Assembly: GCF_016735595.1 (NCBI RefSeq)
Contig: NZ_JAERRB010000006.1
Location: 1 to 64,000, forward strand
DNA: 64,000 nt
Source of the DNA: Chryseolinea lacunae
GTDB lineage: Bacteria > Bacteroidota > Bacteroidia > Cytophagales > Cyclobacteriaceae
Direction: 5' to 3'
Shown: piece after piece, positions 32,811-42,089 of the stretch
How the letters are laid out: each line of letters begins with the position of its first letter
How positions within the stretch are numbered: the first letter of the stretch is position 1
Made by a program: the position numbers and the translations under genes
Notes under the pieces: generated by a model
The model's database searches: none
The model's input: the letters and a program-made list of their open reading frames with translations, nothing else
What the model was told of the DNA's origin: nothing

Positions 32811-35381
32811 TCAAAGGTCGATGGCAAAAACTTGCAGGCCATAAGGTGCCAGCGTGATCTCCACAAATTCCCCGGCCGGTGTTGTTTTCTGCGTGGTCAG
32901 TTCGGTGATGCTTTTCACCGTGGCCCCGGTTTTCCATTTGGCCGCGTCGATGCGCAGCATGTCGTGCAGGGTTTCGTTGCGGTCGTTCAGCAACACCACA
33001 AACAACCGGTTGCCCGATGTGGCCCGTGCGGCGATGCATTCTATGTTGGGGTTGGCTACCGAGAACAGTCCTTCGCGCAGGATCAGGTTGGCCGACTCCT
33101 TGTAAATTTTTCCGGCGGCAAAACCATAACTCTGGTGCGGCCCCACTTTGGGGGTCACAAAGCCGCGGGGAAACACCACGTTGTTGTCGGACCGCAGTTG
33201 TGCTTCGGCCATCAGGTAGTCGGTGATCCATCCAATTTGCCACCATGCATGGTGAGGATAAGGACCGGAGCCTTTGTTCATTGCTTGCCAATAGTAGGAC
33301 GCCACGTGTGTGGCCGAGTCCACAAAAGCATCGCGGCCGATGGCCGATGCGCGCGCCATATCGATCAGCAACGAGTCGCCGGTGAGCGCGAAGGCCCGCA
33401 CAAACAGGCCGGCATGGCTGGCGAGTTGAATGGGACCGTTGCGTTGCGCCGAACCCATGATGCCGCCGTGTTCAAAGCCCAGACCGGCTTGCGCGATCTC
33501 CCAATCTTCGCGCGTCCTTCCCTTCACGGTTTTTGCTGCCCGGGTTGGGATGGGGTGTGTATAGATGGAGGTGGTATACATCCGCGCGGTGGCGATGGCC
33601 GCATCGCGGTATTGTGGTTTGTGCGTGAGGTCATAGAGGTCGAGCAACGCCTGCGCTGTCTGCGCTGTGGCAAAATCGGGGGCATAGCGCGCGTCGCCAC
33701 ACACACCAATGAATTGTCCTTTCTCGACACCTTCTTTCATCAGCCAGGTTGCACCTTTCTCTGCGGCCGCTAAATATTTTTCATCCTTCAAAATTCTGTA
33801 GGCCACAATCAGGCCATAGAATGTCGGGCGCAGATCCTGGATGTCGGTGAACAAGGGCTTCTGGTTTTCCTGGTCGTAGGCCACTTCCCAACTGCCGTCG
33901 CTTTTCTGCCAGTGCAACAGCAGGTCGGCTCCAAGGCGCAGGCGATCTCGAAGCAATTTATTTTCCGGTTCGAACAGAAGAATGTTACCCATGTCGAGCA
34001 TCGTGTAATACGTGAGGCTGATGGGCTCTACAAATTCTCCCCATTCCTCCACAAATATTTTACGCTTCATCAGGTAATACTGCCCCATGGCGGCGCCCTG
34101 AAAAAATCCGGGTTTTGTTTGTTGCTGGGCCAGTTTGAAGTTGAGTGCATAGGGCAACACGTTCTTTTGCAGTATCGGATCGCCGGTGGCGTTGGCCAGC
34201 ATCCACATGGCGCCATAGTCCGAATTTTTGATGGCATCGTTTTGCGAACCCACCACGCCGCCGTGATATTCCTGCCCGCCGATCTTCATGCCCTGAAAGG
34301 TTTCCACATTCCACAGCGATGTCTTGGGGTCGGTGAGGTAGTGGTGCATGGCCTCCACGCGGTGCATGAGCGACTCTTTATTAGTGCGCAGCGCAAGTCC
34401 TTTTTTGAATTGATAGATGTCGTTGGCAGCGTGATTCAAACTCTTGTACCAATTGCCGTCTTGCAGGCTGTAGCGAAACTCAAACGACAGCGTGTCGCCC
34501 GCCTTGAGGTGCGAAGGATTTTCGCCCAGCACCGGAAAATAAAGCGAAGGCGAAAGCGCTGCCGCGCGATTTTTATGCGACACACCAATGTTCCAGTCTT
34601 CGTGTGTCTTTTGATCTTTCGCCCAGGGGTCACGACCCAAACCCGGAGCAGGTATCACGGAAAACGAAACGTTCTCCTTTGTGTCGATGATAGACGTTAG
34701 TGTGCTCACGCAACGCTCGCGGTAGATCACGGGTCGCTCGGGAACACCCTGACCGTAGGCATAGCCACGCACAAAGTCTTTCTGAATCGCGTTGCCCTGA
34801 AAATATCCCGGCACTGCGGCCCACGCCATGTCCTTCTCGGCGATGGTGACCAGCGTTGGAGAGCTGAGGGAATAGTAGCCGTCTTTCTTCACCACGGCGT
34901 GTTGTTTCACAACGATGTCGGACGAAAATGTTTTGTCGAGTGTCCATGTGGCGGTCAGCGTCAGGTAGTCGTTGTCGCTTGAAAACACGATGGCGTCGGG
35001 CGATGTTGTTTTTGCTTCGGTGGGAAAGAAGTCCACGGCTTGCCCCGCTGTGTTCAGCGAAACGGATGCCGTTGCCTGTTTCCAAAAGTCCTGTTGATAG
35101 CGATAAATTTTCTCCGGAAACACCACGCCGGTGCTGGTCTTAAAAACCGTGGAGGTTGTGTCGGGTTTGTTTTCACTAAACAACAGCGTGTAGCGGCCCG
35201 ACGGTGTGCCCACGGGTGTCCAGGTTTTGCTCACCAGCACCTGCAGTTCATTCAACTGCCAGCCGTCGCTACCTTTCTTCCATTGCACGTTCAGGTTTTC
35301 GTTTTTCAACGCTATTTCCTTTTGCCCGCAGCCGCTCAACGCCAGCATCAACACACCTGCCCAAATCATTATAGTCTTCAT
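32811..35381 (-). CDS. PUL lipoprotein with helical-toroid (six-hairpin-like) domain
   Basis: 856 residues from the ATG at 35381. This start gives a clean lipoprotein signal (MKTIMIWAGVLMLALSGC, lipobox LSGC) and avoids overlap with the preceding gene, whose stop is at 35392; upstream ATGs would bury the signal. An N-terminal beta-rich half (about 20-330) precedes a helical region (about 340-720) with repeated aromatic/glycine helices such as DYGAMWMLANATGDPILQKN, LLLHWQKSDGSWEVAYDQE, RPTFYGLIVAYRILKDEKY and HHAWWQIGWITDYLM, as in six-hairpin glycosidases and lyases. A C-terminal beta-sandwich ends APYGLQVFAIDL. No specific GH or PL family is recognised and catalytic residues are not assigned. 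Its place between the oxidoreductase and the symporter supports a role in glycan degradation. Confidence 0.8.
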   Translation of the reverse strand: MKTIMIWAGVLMLALSGCGQKEIALKNENLNVQWKKGSDGWQLNELQVLVSKTWTPVGTPSGRYTLLFSENKPDTTSTVFKTSTGVVFPEKIYRYQQDFWKQATASVSLNTAGQAVDFFPTEAKTTSPDAIVFSSDNDYLTLTATWTLDKTFSSDIVVKQHAVVKKDGYYSLSSPTLVTIAEKDMAWAAVPGYFQGNAIQKDFVRGYAYGQGVPERPVIYRERCVSTLTSIIDTKENVSFSVIPAPGLGRDPWAKDQKTHEDWNIGVSHKNRAAALSPSLYFPVLGENPSHLKAGDTLSFEFRYSLQDGNWYKSLNHAANDIYQFKKGLALRTNKESLMHRVEAMHHYLTDPKTSLWNVETFQGMKIGGQEYHGGVVGSQNDAIKNSDYGAMWMLANATGDPILQKNVLPYALNFKLAQQQTKPGFFQGAAMGQYYLMKRKIFVEEWGEFVEPISLTYYTMLDMGNILLFEPENKLLRDRLRLGADLLLHWQKSDGSWEVAYDQENQKPLFTDIQDLRPTFYGLIVAYRILKDEKYLAAAEKGATWLMKEGVEKGQFIGVCGDARYAPDFATAQTAQALLDLYDLTHKPQYRDAAIATARMYTTSIYTHPIPTRAAKTVKGRTREDWEIAQAGLGFEHGGIMGSAQRNGPIQLASHAGLFVRAFALTGDSLLIDMARASAIGRDAFVDSATHVASYYWQAMNKGSGPYPHHAWWQIGWITDYLMAEAQLRSDNNVVFPRGFVTPKVGPHQSYGFAAGKIYKESANLILREGLFSVANPNIECIAARATSGNRLFVVLLNDRNETLHDMLRIDAAKWKTGATVKSITELTTQKTTPAGEFVEITLAPYGLQVFAIDL

Positions 35382-35391
35382 ACTTCTCATT

Positions 35392-37674
35392 TCAATTTTC
35401 ATAGCACAGCACTTCAAACACAGCGGCCGGAACGTTTGCCGACGGATGCTCCACCTCCAGCGTCAGTTGCCGGGTTTGCATGGGCGTTGCCAGCCGAATC
35501 ACGTTCATGGTTTGATGGTTGTCCGTCTTCTCATATACCACACGGCCTTCGTCATCGCGCAACACATAACGGCGCACACAAAAGGGCATCACGTTTTCCG
35601 GATGGCCCATCAGCACCGACTCCATGGGGTGATCGAAGTCAGTGTCGAATTTCAGCACAATGTTGCGGATGATTTTTGGCGTTTGCCACGTCAGCGTCAA
35701 CGTTGGCTTTTTGTCGTTCAAGTCTGCCACCCATGCGTTGGGTTTGTCGGTGGGGCGGGCAATGCCGTTCCGGATATTTTCTGCTTCAAAGCCCTTCAAT
35801 GGCTCGCTCATTTTAATGGCGAGGTTCTGTCCTTCTGGCCTGCGCTGCGGGCACCAGAATTCAAATGCGTCAATGCCGATGTCTTCGGGTGGTTCCTGTT
35901 TGCCGTAGTTCGACACGGCTTCGTTCACCAGATTAAACACCGACAACACGCCCGTCACGCGACGTGACGTGAAGTGCAATTGCACGGCAGGATTCTTACG
36001 AAACGTGATGAACACATATTGTGTCGACGCCAGCACGGTGTCGAACGCGATCTTCACACAATTTCTTCCCGGAGTTAGTGCCACAGTTTTTTGTTCCAGC
36101 ACCACATCGGGTGTGTAGCTTCCGGTTTTGCTGCAAATGCGCAACTCCACCTCCAGCGATGTCGCAGTCGTCGTCTGCGCATGCACCGTGAACACGGGAA
36201 GGCTACCCGCTGATACCGGCAACATTTGCGCCACGGCCGGATCGAGTGTCTTCAGCAAACCTTCTTCCGGAAGTTCGTTCACACTTGCCACACTCGACGC
36301 CGAGACTGTCGCCGTCCGCATCAGGTCTTCCGGATCGGCCAACGTGAGTCCGGGAATGTGTTGACCGGAACGCATCAGCATTTGCTGCAACGTCTTCATG
36401 TGTTTGTCGTCGCCCAGTGCGGCGGGCAACACGTTCAATCTTTTACACAACACGGCGGCCATGCCTACGGCTTGTCCACCATAGGCGCTGGTGCCCATCA
36501 CGCGTGCCGACCCAAACGCCACATGACTGACGCTGATGATGCGCCCTGCGAAGAAAAGATTTTTGATGTTGCGGCTGTAGTAGCTGCGATAAGGAATTTG
36601 ATAAATGCCTTTGCCATGCCACTGATTGCACCCGGGCTTTTCGCTGAACACACCGTCGGCAGGATGAAGGTCGATTGACCAACCGCCAAAGGCTACGGCG
36701 TCTTTATGTTCGCGTTGCTCCACGATGTCTTGTTGTCGTAGCATATAGTCGCCTTCGAAGCGACGGCTTTCGCGCTTGCCCGGAATTGTTCCAACCCATT
36801 CCAGCGTGAGGTTGCGCGCTTCGGGAAACTGGCCCGAGTTTTTGATGTGATTCCAAACGCCATACACCACACGCCACAATTCCCACTTGATGGTTTCTGT
36901 TTCATGCACCGTGTCCAGTCGTCCACCATATTCAATCCACCACAGGTTGCACCCGAATTCTTTTGTGTTGAATTTCCGGTAGCGCGGAATAGACGTGATG
37001 TCTTCCAACGCATACGACGGCGCCACGAAGTTCACCGGTTTGCCCGTGTCTTTGCTATAAAAATAAAGCGAGTGTCCCAACAACTCGCCGTAATCTTTTG
37101 TGGGCGCAAATTTTTCGCCCAGCTCTTCACGCGATTCAGCACCCATGCGAAATGCAGCGCCCGACAAAAAGCCCAGTACGCCATCGCCCGAAGCATCACA
37201 AAACAACGGCGCAATGAGCATGTACTCCACGGAGTTCTGGCTGCAAAATGCTTTCACTCCGCTAATGGTATCGTCTGTAGATTTCTGAACTTCCATCACC
37301 GCCGTGTTCAACAGCAGTGTGATGTTGGGTTCGCTTGTCACCTTGTCGAGCAACACCGTGTCGAATATAACGGCGTTGCCTTCGGGGTTGCGATACATGT
37401 TCTCGACCAGAATTTCGTCTATGACGCCACCCTCGCGTGCCCAGCGATTGTTATTGCCCATGTGCGACGTCGCACCGAGCACCCACAGGCGCACTTCACT
37501 CGAAGCATTGCCGCCCAACACGGGCCGGTCCTGCACCAACGTTACCTTAATGCCTTCACGGGCTGCCGTGATGGCACAGCATGCACCGGCCAATCCTCCG
37601 CCCACTACCACCAGATCGGACGCGATGAGCTTTTGTTGAAAAGACCGTGACGATGCGCGTTCTGCTATAATCAT
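35392..37674 (-). CDS. FAD-dependent oxidoreductase (PF12831 type) with C-terminal discoidin-like domain
   Basis: 760 residues from the ATG at 37674, preceded by GGAG and located after the GH2 stop codon (37692); the ATG at 37770 would overlap GH2 by 79 nt. The Rossmann FAD-binding motif is near residues 19-48 (DLVVVGGGLAGACCAITAA, GIKVTL). PF12831 features follow: GGNASSEVRLWVLG, ARE-GGVIDEI, FCDASGDGVLGFLSGA, and the late FAD-binding part (NLFFAGRIISVSHVAFGSARVMGTSAYGGQ). After about residue 450 come two beta-sandwich regions, the last resembling an F5/8-type carbohydrate-binding fold (TLTWQTPKIIRNIVLKFDTD). Such enzymes recur in Bacteroidota PULs but their reactions are largely unassigned. 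No clear signal peptide is visible, so the location is uncertain. Confidence 0.88.
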   Translation of the reverse strand: MIIAERASSRSFQQKLIASDLVVVGGGLAGACCAITAAREGIKVTLVQDRPVLGGNASSEVRLWVLGATSHMGNNNRWAREGGVIDEILVENMYRNPEGNAVIFDTVLLDKVTSEPNITLLLNTAVMEVQKSTDDTISGVKAFCSQNSVEYMLIAPLFCDASGDGVLGFLSGAAFRMGAESREELGEKFAPTKDYGELLGHSLYFYSKDTGKPVNFVAPSYALEDITSIPRYRKFNTKEFGCNLWWIEYGGRLDTVHETETIKWELWRVVYGVWNHIKNSGQFPEARNLTLEWVGTIPGKRESRRFEGDYMLRQQDIVEQREHKDAVAFGGWSIDLHPADGVFSEKPGCNQWHGKGIYQIPYRSYYSRNIKNLFFAGRIISVSHVAFGSARVMGTSAYGGQAVGMAAVLCKRLNVLPAALGDDKHMKTLQQMLMRSGQHIPGLTLADPEDLMRTATVSASSVASVNELPEEGLLKTLDPAVAQMLPVSAGSLPVFTVHAQTTTATSLEVELRICSKTGSYTPDVVLEQKTVALTPGRNCVKIAFDTVLASTQYVFITFRKNPAVQLHFTSRRVTGVLSVFNLVNEAVSNYGKQEPPEDIGIDAFEFWCPQRRPEGQNLAIKMSEPLKGFEAENIRNGIARPTDKPNAWVADLNDKKPTLTLTWQTPKIIRNIVLKFDTDFDHPMESVLMGHPENVMPFCVRRYVLRDDEGRVVYEKTDNHQTMNVIRLATPMQTRQLTLEVEHPSANVPAAVFEVLCYEN

Positions 37675-37691
37675 ATCTCCTGCCGTTAACG

Positions 37692-39653
37692 TTATTGTCC
37701 AATTGATTTTTTGAGTACCGTGAAACCACCGGGTTTCACCAGCGACAATTGTGTGGCGCTGCCCTCGCACTCAAACGTTTTGCTTTCGCCGGGTTTAAGC
37801 TGCGCGATGTCGAACGTTTGGTTGCCACAGAGAAGTTTGTAGTTCCGAAGTGTGTAGCTGGGCAGATCTTTTCGCGCCGACACGGTGACCGAAAGTTTGT
37901 TGCCTGTGCGTGTCACCGAAAGTGTTGCCGGAGAAAATTCTTCCTGCCACGTAAAATACATGTCGCGCAACTCGCGCTCGGGCGACACCAATCCCCACGG
38001 ACGATAACCGTTTGCATTTGTGCCGGGGAAACGGCTTTGATAGTCGTTGAAGGTCCACACCGAGGCACCCACCACAAAATCGCACTGCCGAAAATCCTGC
38101 ATTGCTTTCACGAGGTGATCCACACGTCCCTGTTCGTTTTTCACACCGTCGGTGCGGATACCAAATTCGCTGACGTAGACGGCCTTGTTCGGGTAGAGTT
38201 CGTGAATATGTTTCAGGTTGGCGAGGTAGTTGCCATACATGTTGGCGCTGATGAAGTCAACATACTGCGATGCTTCTCCCTCGGCGGTCTTAATGTTTTC
38301 GCGCCATACCATCATGCTGGCAAAGGTGACGAGGCGTGAAGGATCGAGTTGCTTTGCGTAGGCATACATATCTTTTGTCCACGTCTGGCCTTCGGGGGTT
38401 TGCGATTGATATTCATTGCCCACACTCCACGCGATCACCGATGGATGATTCCAATCGCGCTCAACCATTTCGCTGAACTGTGACTGAAATTTTTTGCGCA
38501 TCACCGGATCCGCCATCTGTTTAGGCGTGAGTTGCCAGTTGCCGGCTTCGGCAATAATCAACAAGCCGTGTGCATCAGCCCAGTCCAGCAATTGTGTTGA
38601 CACGGGATAGTGACTGATGCGCGAAAGCTCCATGCTTCCGGCTTTGATGAGATTCAGATCCTGTTCCAGCACTATTGCAGGATCCATCGATCCATACTTC
38701 GGATAGTCAAGCGGGCGGTTGCATCCACCCATGCGAATGGGTTCACCGTTCAGCAAAAGACTTGTGCCCTTCACCTCCACTTTGCGAATACCAAATTTTG
38801 TTCGAAGCGTATCGGCACCAGCCACCACCTCGGCATCATAGAGCACGGGTTCGTCCTGGTTCCACAACTTCACATCTTTGGCAGCCAGTGTGCCTTCCAG
38901 TGTATAAGATCCTGTGGTTCCGGGTTTTGATTTCCACTTCACAGGAATTTTTGTCTTGTTGTTATAGATGGTCAGTGCGGGTGCAGGCTTTGAAGCATCG
39001 GCGTTTGCCACATCGACCCTTACTTGTATGGAGGCTGTTTTCTTTATAAGATCGGGATCGGCCACAATCTTCACCCGCTGGATGAATGTTGTCGGGCGCA
39101 CAATGAGGTATACTTCGCGGTTGATGCCGCCGTAGTTTATCCACGGAAAAACCTGTGCGCTGTTTTCGTTTTCAAAATTCACACGCGTCTTGGCACCGGG
39201 AATGGTGGTGGTGTCCCACGCGTTGTTCACACGCAAGGCCAGTGTATTTTCTTCCGACAACGCTTCGGTCACGTCGATCTCAAAGGGTGTGTAGCCGCCT
39301 TCGTGTTCGCCAAGCTTTTTGCCGTTCACCCAAATACCGGCTTTATAAAACACGGCTTCAAACCGAAGAAAAGCACGATGACCCGCGGGTAGTTTTGTTT
39401 GCTTGAATTTCTTAATGTACCAGGCTGTGCCGGTATAGAGGGAATATCTTGGGTCGACGGAGAAACAATGCGGCACCGTCACCTTGTCCCAGCGGTTGCT
39501 GGGGAATGTGGGTTTATACCAGTCCTCACGGTCACCAATGTTCACCGGGTCCAGCGCGAAGGCCCACTCGCCATGCAACGGTGTTTTCGAGGCTTGCGCC
39601 TGAATACCAAAAGGAAGAAGAAACAGAATAAGAAAAAGATAATTGACTTTCAT
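37692..39653 (-). CDS. Glycoside hydrolase family 2 (beta-glucuronidase/galactosidase-like)
   Basis: 653 residues. The signal peptide ends at IQAQ (about residue 20). A sugar-binding jelly-roll domain lies at about 25-185 (FLRFEAVFYKAGIWVNGKKLG, EHEGGYTPFEIDVTE), an Ig-like domain at about 190-290, and a TIM barrel at about 290-590. The acid/base glutamate is E414 in the family motif NHPSVIAWSVGNE and the nucleophile is E496 in YVSEFG. The ISHYP segment in the barrel is also typical. GH2 members remove terminal beta-linked glucuronic acid, galactose or mannose; specificity is not settled here. Its start codon overlaps the stop of the upstream esterase gene (ATGA), indicating translational coupling within the PUL operon. 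Confidence 0.93.
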   Translation of the reverse strand: MKVNYLFLILFLLPFGIQAQASKTPLHGEWAFALDPVNIGDREDWYKPTFPSNRWDKVTVPHCFSVDPRYSLYTGTAWYIKKFKQTKLPAGHRAFLRFEAVFYKAGIWVNGKKLGEHEGGYTPFEIDVTEALSEENTLALRVNNAWDTTTIPGAKTRVNFENENSAQVFPWINYGGINREVYLIVRPTTFIQRVKIVADPDLIKKTASIQVRVDVANADASKPAPALTIYNNKTKIPVKWKSKPGTTGSYTLEGTLAAKDVKLWNQDEPVLYDAEVVAGADTLRTKFGIRKVEVKGTSLLLNGEPIRMGGCNRPLDYPKYGSMDPAIVLEQDLNLIKAGSMELSRISHYPVSTQLLDWADAHGLLIIAEAGNWQLTPKQMADPVMRKKFQSQFSEMVERDWNHPSVIAWSVGNEYQSQTPEGQTWTKDMYAYAKQLDPSRLVTFASMMVWRENIKTAEGEASQYVDFISANMYGNYLANLKHIHELYPNKAVYVSEFGIRTDGVKNEQGRVDHLVKAMQDFRQCDFVVGASVWTFNDYQSRFPGTNANGYRPWGLVSPERELRDMYFTWQEEFSPATLSVTRTGNKLSVTVSARKDLPSYTLRNYKLLCGNQTFDIAQLKPGESKTFECEGSATQLSLVKPGGFTVLKKSIGQ

Positions 39654-40519
39654 TGATCGTTACGTTTTGAAATGACTTCGGCCACGGTGGTGCCGATATG
39701 ATTTAATCCCGTTTGGTTGTAGTGTATTTGATCCTTCATCCATCCGCGTGCTTCAAATGTATGGGTTTCTGTGTAGGCGATGAATGTGTTTTTTAACGCT
39801 GTGGCTACATGTCTCTGGGCTTCACGCACGGCGTCAAAACCTTCCCTGGGGTGATCGGTGTAATAGCCGGTCTGCACAATATAAAACGGCACCTGGTCGC
39901 CCAGTGATTTCCGGAAACGATTCACCAGATCCACAAGACTTTGTTCATACTCCGCTGCCGTAAGCGTGCCAGCGTTAATCGCGTTGGCGTCGCGCTCGCC
40001 CTGAAGCCACACAATGCCTTCGAGCGATTCTTTTGTTTTCTTTTCGGCAGCCTTCACTTTTTGTATTGCTGCATCAAACAACAACAGGTCGCCCGAAGTG
40101 TCCCACGTGCCATAGTTGTTCAACTCGGCTCTGCGATGACAAGCGCTTCCACCACGCGCGGCAGCAATCACAACCACCGGTTTGTGGGCATAGGTAGAAA
40201 ACGTTTTGGCAAACGCTGGCGCAATGCTTCCGCTGTGCGCCGCTTCAAAATTTAATCCGCGTTCGCCCACCGGATCGGCCAACTGAATCAAAACGTCGGA
40301 AGCATACACATACTCCCACGCGCTCCCCACCTCACACACCGGCGACAAGGTGCTATCGCCCTGCCCCACAGCGTTGCTCTGCCCGGCAATCAGCCACAAA
40401 CTTTTTGATTGAGCATTTCCTTCCGTCATACACCCGAACATACTCACGACAACGAAACAGCAGGCCAGCACGTGTGGTCGTTTCCAAAATTCAACATTGT
40501 TGCTGGCCTGCCTATTCAT
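39650..40519 (-). CDS. Carbohydrate acetylesterase (SASA/CE6-type SGNH hydrolase)
   Basis: 289 residues. A hydrophobic N-terminal segment ends in VVVSMFGC, a weak lipobox, so it may be an exported lipoprotein. The SGNH/SASA motifs are present: block I LWLIAGQSNAVG with nucleophile S48, AAARGGSACH, block III-like IVWLQGERDAN and the catalytic Asp-His pair in KDQIHYNQTGLNHIG near the C-terminus. The family removes acetyl groups from xylan, pectin or sialic acids; genomic context favours a plant-type acetylated polysaccharide, but this is inference. It lies 20 nt after susD and overlaps the GH2 gene by 4 nt. Confidence 0.9.
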   Translation of the reverse strand: MNRQASNNVEFWKRPHVLACCFVVVSMFGCMTEGNAQSKSLWLIAGQSNAVGQGDSTLSPVCEVGSAWEYVYASDVLIQLADPVGERGLNFEAAHSGSIAPAFAKTFSTYAHKPVVVIAAARGGSACHRRAELNNYGTWDTSGDLLLFDAAIQKVKAAEKKTKESLEGIVWLQGERDANAINAGTLTAAEYEQSLVDLVNRFRKSLGDQVPFYIVQTGYYTDHPREGFDAVREAQRHVATALKNTFIAYTETHTFEARGWMKDQIHYNQTGLNHIGTTVAEVISKRNDQ

Positions 40520-40539
40520 TCTTCGCGCACGGTTTCGTT

Positions 40540-42051
40540 CTATTTCCAGGGATCATTCTGTACCAACAAGGTGTTTGCGTTCAGCTCGTCCTGTGGTATG
40601 GGGAAATATTTGTTTTTGGGTTGTGGTGTGCGCACAGGATAATAGTCGCTCACGGCCAGCGGAATGAGGGTCATGAATTTGTCGGTGCGGGTCAGGTCAT
40701 ACCAGCGGTCGCCTTCCGAGAAAAATTCCCATGAACGTTCCTGAATCACGGCGTCCACAAACGCGTCGGTGCCCAACGCATCATCAAGGTCTTCGAGGCC
40801 AGCGCGGTCGCGCACTTTTTTGATGAAACCATAGGCAAGCGTCGTGGGACCATTCAGACGCGCTTCGGCTTCGGCGGCGATGAGGTAAACATCGGCCAGG
40901 CGAAGAATCGGAATGTTGTTGGTGTTGCCCGATGTGGAAATGGGGTCCATGTATTTTTTAACCAACACACCTTTCGTGGTGATGGTGGTGATGCTCTTTT
41001 GCGGAATAGTTTTTCCCGTCTTGTCAACATACGTGGTGTCGAGCAACAGCCTGCGTTTGTCATCGGGATCAAACGAGTTGAAGAAAGACTGGTAGGCAAA
41101 GAAAGAGCCGAACGTTGTCAGACCATACTTGGGACCGTTGCTGCCGGGAGGGCCGCAGAGTCCCACCATCTGGTGACTGCGTGCTGAAGTGGAACCGGTG
41201 ACGGACGCTGTAGACTCCGCTTCGAAAGCAAAGATGTTTTCCACACGGGCAGCGTCTTCTTTCGTCACATCATACACGTCGAGCACATTCGTCATCAACG
41301 TAAGGTAAGGGTTTGTCAACACAGCCTGCGCTTTTGCCACGGCCGTAGCCCAGTCTTCATTATAGAGTGCCGCCTTCGCATACAAGGCCAGCGCTGCTTC
41401 TTTCGACGCACGGCCTTTCACCAACGACGCCGTGTGCACAGGCAATTTTGCTGTGGCCGAGTCAAGGTCTTTATAAATCTGTTTGTAGACGTCGGCCTTT
41501 GCACTCTTCGGAAAAAATGCATCCGAGATCAGCTCGCTCGCTTTTACTTTGATCACCACGTCGCCAAAATTTTTGGTAGCCATCCAGTGATAGAAAGCCC
41601 TCAGGAAAAACGCTTCGCCGATGATTTCTTTTTTGCGTGTGGCGTCCATGGTGGCGCGGGGCACGTTCTCGATCACGCGGTTTGCCTTTTCAATGCCGTC
41701 GTAGCACGAAATCCAGATTTGTTGTGGCGACTCGAACAAGCGACCGGCCGTGCGCTGCGCCGTGTAGTTCACGTCGTAGGTAAACAACGTGAGCGTGTTG
41801 CGCGAAACGGCTACGCGCGGATAGGTTTGATCGGCGCTGAAGTCAGACACCAGCACCGCCGCCGGTCCGTTATACATGTCGGCGATCGGATCGTAGGCTG
41901 CTGCAATGGCGGCCTCAGCATCGGACGATGTCTTGTAGAAGTTTGTGGTAAAGATAGACGAGTACACATACTGCTCTTCGTCGAGCTTGCAAGCACTCAG
42001 CATCACAACGACAAAGCACAGCAGAAGGAGAAATGAATGAATGTATTTCAT
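40540..42051 (-). CDS. SusD/RagB-family nutrient-binding lipoprotein
   Basis: 503 residues. A lipoprotein signal with lipobox LSAC (C21) is clear (MKYIHSFLLLLCFVVVMLSAC). The N-terminal TPR-like helical part shows the family pattern (TTNFYKTSSDAEAAIAAAYDPI, WISCYDGIEKANRVIENVPRA, KKEIIGEAFFLRAFYHWM, GRASKEAALALYAKAALY), and the C-terminus has the usual IPILRLADVYLIAAEAEARLN, IQERSWEFFSEGDRWYDLTR and YFPIPQDELN motifs. SusD caps the SusC barrel on the cell surface and captures oligosaccharides. It lies 38 nt downstream of susC, as in nearly all such pairs. Confidence 0.97.
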   Translation of the reverse strand: MKYIHSFLLLLCFVVVMLSACKLDEEQYVYSSIFTTNFYKTSSDAEAAIAAAYDPIADMYNGPAAVLVSDFSADQTYPRVAVSRNTLTLFTYDVNYTAQRTAGRLFESPQQIWISCYDGIEKANRVIENVPRATMDATRKKEIIGEAFFLRAFYHWMATKNFGDVVIKVKASELISDAFFPKSAKADVYKQIYKDLDSATAKLPVHTASLVKGRASKEAALALYAKAALYNEDWATAVAKAQAVLTNPYLTLMTNVLDVYDVTKEDAARVENIFAFEAESTASVTGSTSARSHQMVGLCGPPGSNGPKYGLTTFGSFFAYQSFFNSFDPDDKRRLLLDTTYVDKTGKTIPQKSITTITTKGVLVKKYMDPISTSGNTNNIPILRLADVYLIAAEAEARLNGPTTLAYGFIKKVRDRAGLEDLDDALGTDAFVDAVIQERSWEFFSEGDRWYDLTRTDKFMTLIPLAVSDYYPVRTPQPKNKYFPIPQDELNANTLLVQNDPWK

Positions 42052-42089
42052 AGTAGTATCAATGTTCGTGAGTTGGGAATAGCGGTCGT

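Noticed and set aside
37675-37770. Longer FAD oxidoreductase starting at 37770
   Set aside because: It would overlap the GH2 coding end and put 32 unrelated residues before the family start; ATG 37674 has a GGAG site.
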